Positions 6,793 through 15,939 of a stretch of DNA of 64,000 nucleotides are shown piece by piece. Each line of letters starts with the position of its first letter. Positions within the stretch are counted from its first letter, which is position 1. The notes beneath the pieces were generated by a model. That model did not search any database, was not told the DNA's origin, and saw only the letters and a program-made list of their open reading frames with translations. Position numbers and translations under genes: made by a program. This stretch comes from CAWDPQ01 sp049642465 (lineage in GTDB: Bacteria; Acidobacteriota; Vicinamibacteria; Vicinamibacterales; 2-12-FULL-66-21). The stretch spans positions 1 to 64,000 of the forward strand of contig JBAROV010000247.1 in assembly GCA_049642465.1 (NCBI GenBank), in the 5' to 3' direction.

Positions 6793-9699
6793 TCACGAAG
6801 TATGCCGCCCGCGGGCCTGGGCAGCGGCCACCGGAAGCGTCAGGCTGAACCTGGTCCCCTGGCCGATTACGCTCTCACAGGTAATCGTGCCTCCATGCTC
6901 CTGCACGATTCCGTACGTGATCGAGAGGCCGAGGCCGGTTCCCTTTCCGAGCTCCTTGGTCGTGAAGAAAGGATCGTAGATCCTCGACATCTGGTCGGCC
7001 GGTATCCCGGATCCCGTGTCGCCAATCTCGACTATAGCCGCTTCTCCCTCTATTCGTGTCGCAATCGTGAGCCACCCGCCGCGGGGCATGGCATCGCGCG
7101 CGTTCAGGAGCAAGTTGAGAAACACCTGCTGCAGCTTGTACTCGATGCCCTGAACGATCGGCCCGGAGGGGGACAACTCCTTTCGAACCTGAATACGGCC
7201 GGTACGAAGCTGGTGCTCCAGGAGCGACAGCACGTCGTTGATGACAACGTTGACTTCGACCGGGCCTGCATCGGTCTGCGTCGGGCGGGCCAGATTCAGC
7301 AAGCCGTTGACGATCTTGGCAGCCCGGAATGTCTGCCGCTCGATTTTCTCGAGCACCTTCGTCTTGGGATCCTCCGGCTCGGCTCCCTGCAGCAGCATCT
7401 GCGTAAAGCTAGAGATACCCGTCAAGGGCGTGTTTACCTCGTGCGCGACGCCTGCAGCCAGCAGGCCGATCGATGCCATCTTCTCCGAAATCTGCAGCTG
7501 CTCTTCAAGCTGCACGCGCGACGAAATGTCCTCGATGATGATGATCGTGCCCGCAATCGTCCCATCCGACTCACGGAGCGGCGTCGTCGCCACGTTGACG
7601 AGCAGGCGGCGGCTCGTTTCGTGCCGAGTGGTCAATGGCACGCGGTAGAATGCGCTCCCCTCCTGCGACTCACTTCGCGCGGAACGCAGCACCTCGAAAA
7701 AGCTCGAATGAAAGAGGTCCGCCAGACGCCGGCCGACAGCATCTTCGTGCCGCAGTCCGTACAACTCCTCGAGCTTCCGGTTCCAGCGGACGATGTAATC
7801 GTCGCGGTTGACCACGGCAAGTCCGTCGTTGAGCGACTCCAGGATGTTCTCGCTGAACTCGCGCATCCGTTCCAGCTCGTCGGCCTTCATCCGGAGCTGA
7901 CGGTACAACCGGCCATTCTCGAGCGCCGTGGCCGCTTGAGCCGCTACCGCGGCCAGGAGGGCCATGTCCTCGCTGCTGAGCGGCTCGGCGCTCGCCTTGC
8001 GCCCGAGCGCCATGACGGCAATCGTTCCTTCTTTGGAGACACACGGAATGAAGTAATGGATGCCTTCCTCGCGCCAGAACTCGACCTCGCGCGGACTCAC
8101 CCGTCTCGGCAGGAGCGGATCGTCGAGTGTCAGCGTATGCCCCGAAATCAGCCGCGTGGCCGCCTCCGAGGATCCGGAAAGCGGAGGGGGATCGCCCGCG
8201 AAGCCGGCGTGGGCAATCGTCACGAAATCTCCCTCGCGTCCGGTCGCCGCGGGAGCGAGCATCAGAGCCATCCGATCGACGACGAGCGTCTCCATGACGC
8301 GGTGAACGAGCCGCTCGGCCAGGCGGAACAAATCCAGGTCGCTGTTGAGGTCGCGCGCGAATCCCACGAGCGCGCGCCGGTAGTCGTAGCGATCGCGGTA
8401 GTACACACGATCGAGAACTGCCTGGATCGTGTTCTTCAATGGTTTCAGCAACAGCGCGACGATGATCGTGGCGAGCAGGGCGATGACGGGATTGCGCACG
8501 GGGTCGCCGCCGCCAAAGAACACCTCGCTCGCGAGCTTCAAGAGCACCGCGTAGATGGCCGCCATCCCGGCAAGCGCGGCCGCGTACACCAGCGCGCGCT
8601 TGATGATCACCTCGACGTCCATCAGGCGATAGCGGACGATGGCGGATGCAAACCCCAGAGGCGCGAGCACCAGGAGCAGAGCGGTGAACTCTGCGCCGCG
8701 GGGTGGCGTGAAGCCGAGCGCAAATGGCAATCCGTACGCGGCCACGAAGGGCAGGGTGCCGAGCGCCGTGCCCCACACAATCCACCGTAGCTGGCGGCGG
8801 GAGGTGACGGATCGCACGCGGCGCAAGGCGCGCGTCATCACGACCAGGCCGGCGATGCAGCAGGCCGCGAGGTAGAGAAGCTCGCCGCGGTCGACGAGCG
8901 TCATCACAATCGTCAACGCTTCGCCATGATTACCACGGGCAAACGCCGCCACGCGCGCACCACCCAGCAGCAGTGCCGGCAAATACAGCAGCGGCATCAT
9001 GCTTCGTCCCGCGTCGGTCCGGGCCCACGCGTCAGGACGATCGGGAAACATCAGCGCAAAATGGAGGAAGAGCGGCGGGAGCATCAGGCTCGCGATCGCA
9101 TCTCCCCAATAGAACGCCGAGTCCAGCGTATCGAGACGGCCTGAATACGACAGCGACATCACGCCGAAAAACGCCACGCACAGCCAGAAGAAGTGCAGCG
9201 TCGCCTGATTGTCGGGTTTTCGCAGCCGAACGGCGGCGCCGACAACGAGTGTGAAGATGCCAACCGCGGCGAGCGCGTAGTAGAACGGGATGTTCTGGGA
9301 AGGAAGATCGCTCACGATCAGCGTGAGCATCTGCTGCGATTGCAGGCGATACACCGTGTAGCTCAGCGCGTCGCCACGGTGCGATGCGTGCAGGACATCC
9401 TGGACCTGTTTCGCGGAGTCAATCAGCTGTCCGTTGATCGCGAAGAGCACGTCGCCAGCGCGAATTGCCGCACGGTCCGCCGGCGAACCGGCATCCACCT
9501 CTCGAGCGGCGACCTGGTCTCCCTCGTTCACCCACAGCGCACCGTCGTCGGGCTCGGTCCACGAGCGGAAGCCGATGTTTGCGGCGGCAAGACAGAGCAG
9601 GGCAACGACCACGGCTGTCTCCAGTGCCAGCCGCGTCCAGATCCCGACCGGGCGTAGCCGTCGGGTTTCCACTCTCGCCTGCGAACCGATGGTCGTCAC
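6793..9699 (-). CDS. Membrane sensor histidine kinase: PDZ, multi-TM, GAF, PAS, HisKA, HATPase
   Basis: 968 residues from the GTG at 9699; the frame is open to 9837, but those 46 extra codons show no conserved features, so the start is uncertain. Order: one TM (about 24-44), an external PDZ-like domain (62-130; GSPADRAAIRAGDVLFAING), eight or so TM helices (140-440), a GAF domain, a PAS domain, HisKA with phospho-His near 753 (AAGVAHEVNTPLTGI), and HATPase_c with N box NLLLNARDA, GDTGSGIP and GTGLGLSI. The Asn after the H-box Glu-Val is typical of NtrB-type kinases, fitting the NtrC-family partner just downstream. The PDZ may sense misfolded or C-terminal peptide ends in the envelope (inference). 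Confidence 0.9.
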   Translation of the reverse strand: MTTIGSQARVETRRLRPVGIWTRLALETAVVVALLCLAAANIGFRSWTEPDDGALWVNEGDQVAAREVDAGSPADRAAIRAGDVLFAINGQLIDSAKQVQDVLHASHRGDALSYTVYRLQSQQMLTLIVSDLPSQNIPFYYALAAVGIFTLVVGAAVRLRKPDNQATLHFFWLCVAFFGVMSLSYSGRLDTLDSAFYWGDAIASLMLPPLFLHFALMFPDRPDAWARTDAGRSMMPLLYLPALLLGGARVAAFARGNHGEALTIVMTLVDRGELLYLAACCIAGLVVMTRALRRVRSVTSRRQLRWIVWGTALGTLPFVAAYGLPFALGFTPPRGAEFTALLLVLAPLGFASAIVRYRLMDVEVIIKRALVYAAALAGMAAIYAVLLKLASEVFFGGGDPVRNPVIALLATIIVALLLKPLKNTIQAVLDRVYYRDRYDYRRALVGFARDLNSDLDLFRLAERLVHRVMETLVVDRMALMLAPAATGREGDFVTIAHAGFAGDPPPLSGSSEAATRLISGHTLTLDDPLLPRRVSPREVEFWREEGIHYFIPCVSKEGTIAVMALGRKASAEPLSSEDMALLAAVAAQAATALENGRLYRQLRMKADELERMREFSENILESLNDGLAVVNRDDYIVRWNRKLEELYGLRHEDAVGRRLADLFHSSFFEVLRSARSESQEGSAFYRVPLTTRHETSRRLLVNVATTPLRESDGTIAGTIIIIEDISSRVQLEEQLQISEKMASIGLLAAGVAHEVNTPLTGISSFTQMLLQGAEPEDPKTKVLEKIERQTFRAAKIVNGLLNLARPTQTDAGPVEVNVVINDVLSLLEHQLRTGRIQVRKELSPSGPIVQGIEYKLQQVFLNLLLNARDAMPRGGWLTIATRIEGEAAIVEIGDTGSGIPADQMSRIYDPFFTTKELGKGTGLGLSITYGIVQEHGGTITCESVIGQGTRFSLTLPVAAAQARGRHTS

Positions 9700-9729
9700 A
9701 AGTGCAGTCTGGGTCTGGGTCGGGAGGTA

Positions 9730-9744
9730 GCAAAGGGCGTTCCC
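9730..9744 (-). promoter_or_regulatory. Weak sigma-54-like site before the histidine kinase gene
   Basis: Minus-strand GGGAACGCCCTTTGC keeps the GG-N10-GC spacing and a perfect TTGC, with four of six -24 bases. A start near 9719 would place it 20 bases before the GTG at 9699, which would also favour that GTG as the true start. Weak on its own. Confidence 0.25.
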
Positions 9745-9856
9745 CGAACCCGGTCCCCTGACCCGCGATAAATCGTTATGTTTCAATGAGATCGCTTCGA
9801 CACACGTCCACTCGCTCCAACAAATCGGAGGGAGCATTCAAATTGTCGTAATGCAG

Positions 9857-11755
9857 CTAGAACTTGACGAGCACGCCGCCGACGACGCGGGTCGGCGGTC
9901 GGACGACGAGCAGCTCGTCGTACACCGATCCAGCCTCACCGGGATCACGGAACAAGTTCCTGAAACCGAAGAGGACCTCCCATTTCGTTCCGGCGAGCGT
10001 GACAGGTAGCGCCTGGTTGACCTGCACGTCGAAACGACCATCGAGGCCTGGGGCGAGCGTCTCGGAGCCACGTGTGTAGCCCGTGTTCACCTTGTAAAGC
10101 ACGAACACCCGCGTCGATGTTTCCGGGATGTCCGTTTCGATCGACGTCGTGATGTCGTGCAACTCGTCGTTCGTGTCGCGAACCGCGCCTGGAGCCCACG
10201 ACGCAATGGCGGCGATGTCGCCGCGAGAGAGCCAGTGCGCCGTCGTCCGGCTGTATTCGAGCGATCCGCGGATTCGTCCGGTCGAGAGCGAGCTGACGCG
10301 CACCGCCCAGCCATCGGCGTCGGCGGCGCCGGCACTCGCGACGTAGTAATGACCGACCGATCTGGGGCCTTGCGGTATGTTCAGTCCAAACAATGTGACG
10401 AGCTGATGGTCAACGGCCTGATAGAAGCGCCGCACGCCGAAAATGTACGAGCCCTCGAACTCGCGTTCGATCCCGACGTCGAAGGATCGCGCACGTTCGG
10501 TGCGGAAGACGTCAGCACTGCCAGGCCCACCGAGCGGGGCAAACGTCCGCTCCGGCGGCAGCCACGGACCCGCGGCGCGCGGCGAGAGGAACTCCTCTGC
10601 GCCGGGCGCGAGCTGACGCTGCGCGACACTGGCGCGCACACGGAGGTCGCGGAGCGGCTCCACCGTGACGCTCACTCGCGGACTGAAGAGACCCGGGTCC
10701 TCGAGATAGTCGTAATGCGCATAGCGTCCGCCGTACTCGAAGGTGAGGCGCGGATTGAGACTCCAGCGTCCGATGCCGTAAATCTCACCGACGTTCCGGC
10801 TCCCTTCGGTCACGGCAGCGAGCGCGACGGGATTGCGCCCCTGATATTCCTGCGTGCTGTAGGAGACACCGAAGTCGTAGTTGTGCGCGGACGGTCGAGA
10901 TTTGAACGCGCCGGCGACGATCCACGACGACAGTTCTCCCTCACTCATCGCCGCGCGCATCGTCCAGGCGCCGCCAGGGGTGTGCGCGCCGAGCGCGAGG
11001 TAGGCCACGCCCCGCGGGAGGCCAAAGGCGTTGAAGAGATCGCCCGGTCCAGCGGCGCCGGTCGTCAGGAAATTGACTTCACCGGAGAATGGGAGGTTGC
11101 TGACGATTGAGGCCAACGGTCCAACATCGAACGCGCGGCCGAACAATGACCGCTCCGGTGCTGGAGGTTCGCTCTCAGCGAGAATCACCGAGTTGCTGCG
11201 ATCCTTGAGAATGCTGCGCTGAATGTGGCGAAGGCGCCATGCGGTTTCGTTATGTGGATGATCGGCGGATTCGTCGCCGTCCGCGCTGCCCGATTTTGGA
11301 CCGGCCGGGAGCCCGAAACCAGCGGCAACAATCGGACGTGCCTCAACGGGAGTCGTGCCTGCCGTTGCGACAACACCGTCGAGACGGCGAAGCTGCAGCC
11401 GGTGGACAGATGGGGCGACGCCGACTCTCACGAGCTGGCGAGGAGAGGCGGCGAAGCCTGTCATGTGCGCCCGCAAAATGTACTCGCCGGCCGGCAGTGC
11501 TTCGAGCGTGAAGTGTCCCGCCTCGTCTGCAATCGTCGTCGCCATCGTGACGCCAAGCATCGACACCATCGCGCCCGGCAGCGGTCCACCACGTTCGTCA
11601 CTGACGCTGCCGCTCACGCGGCCGCGCGTTGCGTGCATGGCCTGGCGCTCGACCACGGGTCCGACTTTCGGCGCCTGCGCAAGAGCGTCCGCTCCTGACA
11701 TCACGAGACAGACGAAAGCCGCCGCCGTGAGTCCGCCTATGCGTCGCAGTAGCAT
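9857..11755 (-). CDS. Outer-membrane beta-barrel protein with carboxypeptidase-regulatory-like N-domain
   Basis: 632 residues. Signal peptide about 1-27 (AAAFVCLVMSGADALAQ), then a CarboxypepD_reg-like beta-sandwich at about 45-125 (GRVSGSVSDERGGPLPGAMV, GHFTLEALPAGEYILRA). From about 220 the pattern is alternating amphipathic strands with aromatic girdles, ending in Val-Lys-Phe, the usual C-terminal Phe of a barrel recognised by BAM. It resembles the barrel half of Oar/TonB-dependent receptors, but no clear plug domain is present and the length is short, so TonB dependence is doubtful. The next gene (11828-12949) lies upstream on the same strand, 72 bases away across a hairpin repeat. Confidence 0.75.
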   Translation of the reverse strand: MLLRRIGGLTAAAFVCLVMSGADALAQAPKVGPVVERQAMHATRGRVSGSVSDERGGPLPGAMVSMLGVTMATTIADEAGHFTLEALPAGEYILRAHMTGFAASPRQLVRVGVAPSVHRLQLRRLDGVVATAGTTPVEARPIVAAGFGLPAGPKSGSADGDESADHPHNETAWRLRHIQRSILKDRSNSVILAESEPPAPERSLFGRAFDVGPLASIVSNLPFSGEVNFLTTGAAGPGDLFNAFGLPRGVAYLALGAHTPGGAWTMRAAMSEGELSSWIVAGAFKSRPSAHNYDFGVSYSTQEYQGRNPVALAAVTEGSRNVGEIYGIGRWSLNPRLTFEYGGRYAHYDYLEDPGLFSPRVSVTVEPLRDLRVRASVAQRQLAPGAEEFLSPRAAGPWLPPERTFAPLGGPGSADVFRTERARSFDVGIEREFEGSYIFGVRRFYQAVDHQLVTLFGLNIPQGPRSVGHYYVASAGAADADGWAVRVSSLSTGRIRGSLEYSRTTAHWLSRGDIAAIASWAPGAVRDTNDELHDITTSIETDIPETSTRVFVLYKVNTGYTRGSETLAPGLDGRFDVQVNQALPVTLAGTKWEVLFGFRNLFRDPGEAGSVYDELLVVRPPTRVVGGVLVKF

Positions 11756-11789
11756 GGCTCCTCCGATGTCACCGTTCGGCCGTCATCCC

Positions 11790-11822
11790 TCGACGGGCTC
11801 GGGATGACCTTGAGCCTGTCGA
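11790..11822. repeat. Imperfect inverted repeat / hairpin between two minus-strand genes
   Basis: Arms TCGACGGGCTC (11790-11800) and GAGCCTGTCGA (11812-11822) pair at 10 of 11 positions around an 11-base loop. A second nested palindrome, GTCATCCC...GGGATGAC, overlaps the left side (11782-11808). No T-run follows, so a classical terminator is unlikely. Similar TCGACxGGCTC sequences are dispersed repeats in many high-GC genomes, from memory. Confidence 0.55.
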
Positions 11823-11827
11823 ATGAA

Positions 11828-12949
11828 TCAGGAGACAACGCTGAAACTAACATCTCTCTCGATCGATTTGCCGGTCACGATGTCGGTCACTTTGATCGAC
11901 AGTCGGTACTCGCCTTCTGGAAACGCCGCGAGCGGAACGCCCTGTCCCGCCATCAACGGCTGTCCAGCCGTCGGGTCGAACTGCGGCCCCATGATAGCGG
12001 GAGTAAAGCGCTGCGGCTTCGTGTGGTTGAAATACCGCTCGCCATCACGAGCGGGCGGACGGCTACCACCCGTCGCAACCTCCTGATCCGGCTCTCGCCG
12101 ACCTCCAGTCTTCGTAAAGAAATGGTACTCCACCTCGATGTCGAATTTCCTCTCCGGAGTTACAAAGGGGTTATAGACGAGGAAGACGACAATCAGCTCT
12201 TCATCCCGTCGAAAGACGGTATCGGCTGCAGGCTGTATCTCGCTCAGCCCTATGAGGTAAGGGCGCTCACCCGGCTGCGCGTCGGCCGGCAGGGCGGAGA
12301 GGACCGTCAGTCGATCGGCCAGAATCAGGGAGCTGGTCGTTAATTCCGTGTGCGCGAAATCGGGCAGCGTGAGCGGTTTTGTCAGCACTGCGGCCCGCCG
12401 GGGCGCCGCTGGACGCGCCGGATCGACCCGCTCCCGGGCGACGACAACCAGGTTGTACTCGCCAGTCCGAGCGGCAAACCCGCGGATCACACGAATCGGC
12501 CCCCGAGGCGCCGCGCGGAGGTCAATCGGATAGACCTCCTCAACCGCAGACGGCTCCAACGTGTCCTCGTCGCGGCGCGGACGCGCGGAGGGGCGCGCAT
12601 CCCGACGCGCTGAGCCGGGCTCGGCAGGTCGCCTTATCTCCGACCGATCCACTAAACGAACGTACAGAAGGATCCCCGACAATGGGGGCGAGACAGGGTC
12701 GAGTGTCACCACGAACGGAACGAACGTTCCCTGCTGCGCCTTCAAGACATCGTTCTGCCAATGAATGGTGAGGTCGGCGGGTACGGCCTGCCCCGCTAAC
12801 GCGGCGTCGGCGAGCGCGATGAGCGCCTCGCCTTCACGGCGGTGTAATTGCTCGAGCCGCTCGTCCTGCTGAGCGCCTGGATACTGTTGTACGGCAGCCG
12901 TGGCAAGAAGGGCGATGACGTGCGGCAGGAAGCGTCGTCGGCCGGGCAT
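11828..12949 (-). CDS. Exported conserved hypothetical protein (beta-rich)
   Basis: 373 residues starting at the ATG at 12949, chosen because it is followed at once by a signal peptide (MPGRRRFLPHVIALLATAAV, then cleavage near QQYPGAQQ); the open frame reaches 13102 but the extra part is not signal-like. No known catalytic motif seen. The C-terminal third (FDIEVEYHF, then PEGEYRLSIKVTD and SIERDVSFSV) reads like a beta-sandwich repeat of the type found at the end of GWxTD/VWFA-related proteins of Acidobacteriota. A hydrophilic Arg/Pro-rich loop sits in the middle. Same strand as the barrel protein downstream; a periplasmic partner role is possible but unproven. Confidence 0.65.
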   Translation of the reverse strand: MPGRRRFLPHVIALLATAAVQQYPGAQQDERLEQLHRREGEALIALADAALAGQAVPADLTIHWQNDVLKAQQGTFVPFVVTLDPVSPPLSGILLYVRLVDRSEIRRPAEPGSARRDARPSARPRRDEDTLEPSAVEEVYPIDLRAAPRGPIRVIRGFAARTGEYNLVVVARERVDPARPAAPRRAAVLTKPLTLPDFAHTELTTSSLILADRLTVLSALPADAQPGERPYLIGLSEIQPAADTVFRRDEELIVVFLVYNPFVTPERKFDIEVEYHFFTKTGGRREPDQEVATGGSRPPARDGERYFNHTKPQRFTPAIMGPQFDPTAGQPLMAGQGVPLAAFPEGEYRLSIKVTDIVTGKSIERDVSFSVVS

Positions 12950-13271
12950 GGCCTGATGATTCGAGTTGATGATAGGCGAGCGCGCGCGTTCGGTCAAAAA
13001 CGCGCTCGCGACGCGACGAGGTCGGCTCATCAGCCGCGTCGCGGGTGATATCATCAGCGCTTTATGGGCGCATGCCCCGCCTTCTGGATGTGAGCGTGCC
13101 ACTCTCCACGGCCGTTCCGGCGTCCCCCGGCAATCCCGCTTTCGAGCTTCACGCCGTCAAACGAATTGCCGCCGGCGTCAGCATCATCGACGAGATGTAT
13201 TGTCTTCCCTTACGCATCGCGGGCGCCGATGGTGCTCCGGCGCGCGCGTCCTGAAGCGGTAAGGAGGACTG
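12950..13271. other. Intergenic region between divergent genes, with a cyclase-like remnant
   Basis: About 320 bases between the exported hypothetical (-) and glgC (+). The second half holds the short cyclase-like frame described separately; the only other recognisable element is the strong Shine-Dalgarno sequence of glgC (AAGGAGG, 13261-13267). No clear promoter was found in the first half. Confidence 0.5.
13072..13254 (+). pseudogene. Truncated cyclase-family (kynurenine formamidase-like) remnant
   Basis: A 60-codon frame starting ATG at 13072 begins MPRLLDVSVPLSTAVPASPG and continues NPAFELHAVKRIAAG, which matches the opening strand of the cyclase/KynB fold (usual pattern: DxSxPL, then PGxPxF). 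After about residue 35 the similarity is lost, and the HxGTHxDxPxHF metal site that defines the family is absent; the frame ends at 13254, 18 bases before glgC. Full enzymes have about 210-260 residues. Most likely a decayed 5' fragment; a real small protein cannot be excluded. Confidence 0.4.
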
Positions 13272-14534
13272 GTGCTCGACGACATTCTCGTGATGGTCCT
13301 GGCTGGTGGCGCCGGCGAGCGGCTCTATCCGCTGACCCGCGAGCGCGCCAAGCCGGCTGTGTACTTTGGCGGGCCGTACCGGATCATCGACTTCACGCTG
13401 AGCAACTGCATCAACTCCGGCCTTCGTCGGATCTTTATCGCCCTCCAGTACAAGTCGCTGTCGCTCAGCCGCCACATCCGGATGGGATGGAGCGTGGTTG
13501 CCGACGAACTCGGCGAGTTCATCGAGATTCTGAGCCCGCAGAAGCGAGTCGGCGAACATTGGTATCTCGGCACGGCGGACGCCGTGTATCAGAACCTCTA
13601 TTCGATCCTCCGCGAGAACCCCAAACAGCTCATCGTGCTCTCCGGGGATCACGTCTACAAGATGGATTACGCGAAGATGCTGCGGTCCCACATGGAGCGC
13701 GGTGCGGGCGCCACCGTCGCGGCCATCGATATCCGGTCGGAAGAAGCCGGCCGATTCGGTGTGTTGAATGTGGACGACCGCGATCTGCTCACCGGCTTTC
13801 TCGAAAAGCCGAAAAACCTTCCCGGCGGTCAGCAGCTCCTCGCGTCGATGGGTATCTACGTCTTCGACATGAGCGTGCTCGTCCCCGCATTGGAAGAGGA
13901 CGCACGCCGATCCTCGTCGCACGATTTCGGAAAGGACATTCTGCCCTCGTTGATCTCGCGCGTCCCCGTTTATGCGTATCGCTTCAACGACGAAAACAAG
14001 AAGACGTCGAAGTACTGGCGCGACATCGGCACACTCGACGCGTACTACGACGCGAACATGGACTTGTGCCATGTCAACCCTGAATTCAACCTCTACGACC
14101 CGGAGTGGCCGCTCCGTACATATCAAGTCCAGGCGCCGCCCGCGAAATTCGTCTTCGCCGATGAGGGCCGGCGGTGCGGCCAGGCGCTCGATTCAATCAT
14201 CTCCGCCGGTTGCATCATTTCCGGAAGCCGTATTTCCGGCAGTGTGTTGTGTCCGAACGTCAGGGTGCACAGTTTCTGCGACATCGATCAGAGCATCCTC
14301 ATGCCGGGCGTGCGCGTCGGTCGTCATGCGCGTGTGCGTCGCGCGATCATCGACCGTGATGTCTTCATCCCGCGTGCGGCGCTGATTGGCTACAACCTCG
14401 AGGAGGATCGCCGGCGTCATACCGTCACCGACTCCAACATTGTCGTGGTTACCAAAGACGACGAGCCGTTCATCGGAGAGGTCTCGGCAGAAGCGCTCCG
14501 CAACGAAGCGGAATTCGATCGCCGGGGCTCTTAG
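13272..14534 (+). CDS. glgC: Glucose-1-phosphate adenylyltransferase
   Basis: 420 residues, full length. Makes ADP-glucose from glucose-1-phosphate and ATP, the first committed step of bacterial glycogen synthesis, in the cytosol. The N-terminal nucleotidyltransferase domain shows LAGGAGERLYPLTRERAKPA (about 10-29), the substrate loop SGDHVYKMDY (about 124-133) and GVLNVDD; the C-terminal left-handed beta-helix starts near 300 (SIISAGCIISGSRISGSVL). GTG start with an excellent ribosome-binding site, AAGGAGG, five bases upstream. It is followed by eno (79-base gap) and gpmI, a carbon-metabolism cluster; no glycogen synthase or branching enzyme lies in this window. Confidence 0.95.
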   Translation: MLDDILVMVLAGGAGERLYPLTRERAKPAVYFGGPYRIIDFTLSNCINSGLRRIFIALQYKSLSLSRHIRMGWSVVADELGEFIEILSPQKRVGEHWYLGTADAVYQNLYSILRENPKQLIVLSGDHVYKMDYAKMLRSHMERGAGATVAAIDIRSEEAGRFGVLNVDDRDLLTGFLEKPKNLPGGQQLLASMGIYVFDMSVLVPALEEDARRSSSHDFGKDILPSLISRVPVYAYRFNDENKKTSKYWRDIGTLDAYYDANMDLCHVNPEFNLYDPEWPLRTYQVQAPPAKFVFADEGRRCGQALDSIISAGCIISGSRISGSVLCPNVRVHSFCDIDQSILMPGVRVGRHARVRRAIIDRDVFIPRAALIGYNLEEDRRRHTVTDSNIVVVTKDDEPFIGEVSAEALRNEAEFDRRGS

Positions 14535-14613
14535 CTGAGCGGGTGGCGGTTCGTCCAATCATGTAGCGCGCGACCGCCCAGCCGGTGCGCGCGACCAAGC
14601 AGGAGACAGACGC

Positions 14614-15939
14614 GTGAAAATCCAGCGTGTTCACGGCAGAGAGATTCTCGATTCGCGGGGCAACCCCACGGTTGAAGTAGACGTCACGCTCGAAGCGGGT
14701 GCATTTGGTCGCGCCGCGGTGCCTTCGGGCGCGTCCACCGGCCAGCGCGAGGCGCTGGAGCTGCGGGACGGCGATAAACGGCGGTATCTGGGCAAGAGCG
14801 TCACCAAAGCGGTCGCACACGTCAACGGGGAGATCGCCGGGGCCATCGTGGGGCAGAGTGCGGATCAGCGGGCCATCGATCGGCTGCTCATCGACCTCGA
14901 TGGCACCCCCAATAAAGGACGTCTGGGGGCCAACGCGATTCTGGGCGTCTCGATGGCGCTGGCACGCGCGTCCGCCCAGGCGGCAAAGACGCCACTCTAC
15001 GCGCACCTGCATCGGCTGTATTCCGGCAACGTCGAGCCGGTGCTGCCGGTGCCGATGATGAACATCCTGAATGGTGGCGCTCACGCCGACAGCAGCGTCG
15101 ATTTTCAGGAATTCATGGTCATGCCTGTTGGCATGGGATCGTTTGCCGACGCGGTGCGATCGGGCGCCGAAATTTTTCACACGCTCCGCGGCATTCTCAA
15201 GAAAAAGAACTACTCCACCGGCGTCGGAGACGAAGGGGGCTTCGCGCCGAGCCTTTCGTCCAATCGTGAAGCGCTTGATCTGGTGCTCGAGGCCGTGGCG
15301 CAAGCGGGCTACAAGCCTGGCGCCAATGTCTTCATTGCCCTCGACGTGGCCTCGAGCGAGTTATGGAACGACGCGACGAAGACCTACGAATTCAAGAAGT
15401 CCGGAGAAGCGACGCGCGACGCCGATGGAATGGTCGCCTTATACGCAGACTGGGTGCGCCAGTTTCCGATCGTTTCCATCGAAGATGGCCTTGCCGAGGG
15501 GGATTGGGTTGGCTGGAAAACGCTCACCGATGAGCTCGGCGCTCGCGTGCAGCTCGTTGGCGACGACGTGTTCGTCACCAATCCCGCGATTCTCAAGAAG
15601 GGGATCGCCGAGGGAATCGGCAACGCGATTCTCATCAAGCTGAATCAGGTGGGTACCGTCAGCGAAACCCTGGATGCGGTCTCGATGGCCGCGGCGGCGG
15701 ACTACGCCAGCGTCATCTCTCATCGTTCCGGCGAGACCGAGGACACGACGATCGCGGACCTGGCGGTCGGCACGGGCGCCGGTCAGATCAAAACAGGCTC
15801 GGCCAGCCGCACCGACCGGGTCGCCAAGTACAACCAATTGCTCAGAATCGAAGAGGAGTTGGGCGGGCGGGCAAAGTATGCGGGAACGGCAGCGATCCGT
15901 CAGCTCCGCGGCGCCTCGTCCCGGGCGATCGCCAGATGA
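14614..15939 (+). CDS. eno: Enolase
   Basis: 441 residues; converts 2-phosphoglycerate to phosphoenolpyruvate. Visible hallmarks: GREILDSRGNPTVEVDV at the N-terminus, SGASTGxxEALELRDG, the metal and catalytic Glu in VDFQEFMVMP, GDEGGFAPSL, the metal Asp in FIALDVASSE and SIEDGLAEGDWVGW, the catalytic Lys in ILIKLNQVGT, and SHRSGETEDTTIADLAVG near the C-terminus. GTG start with AGGAGA nine bases upstream. The stop overlaps the ATG of gpmI (ATGA), so consecutive glycolytic steps (gpmI product feeds enolase) are translationally coupled. Confidence 0.97.
   Translation: MKIQRVHGREILDSRGNPTVEVDVTLEAGAFGRAAVPSGASTGQREALELRDGDKRRYLGKSVTKAVAHVNGEIAGAIVGQSADQRAIDRLLIDLDGTPNKGRLGANAILGVSMALARASAQAAKTPLYAHLHRLYSGNVEPVLPVPMMNILNGGAHADSSVDFQEFMVMPVGMGSFADAVRSGAEIFHTLRGILKKKNYSTGVGDEGGFAPSLSSNREALDLVLEAVAQAGYKPGANVFIALDVASSELWNDATKTYEFKKSGEATRDADGMVALYADWVRQFPIVSIEDGLAEGDWVGWKTLTDELGARVQLVGDDVFVTNPAILKKGIAEGIGNAILIKLNQVGTVSETLDAVSMAAAADYASVISHRSGETEDTTIADLAVGTGAGQIKTGSASRTDRVAKYNQLLRIEEELGGRAKYAGTAAIRQLRGASSRAIAR

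Noticed and set aside
6760..8790. Long open frame on the + strand opposite the histidine kinase (676 codons)
   Set aside because: It is antisense to well-defined GAF, PAS, HisKA and HATPase domains, has an Arg/His/Gln-rich composition typical of reversed GC-rich genes, and shows no domain of its own.
9857..11755. Calling this barrel protein a full TonB-dependent receptor
   Set aside because: No plug domain or TonB box is visible between the N-terminal sandwich and the barrel, and the length is much shorter than the receptor at 60950.
14560..14600. GCGCGC palindromes between glgC and eno as a terminator
   Set aside because: They are short direct repeats (GCGCGCGACC) in GC-rich DNA without a stable loop or T-run.
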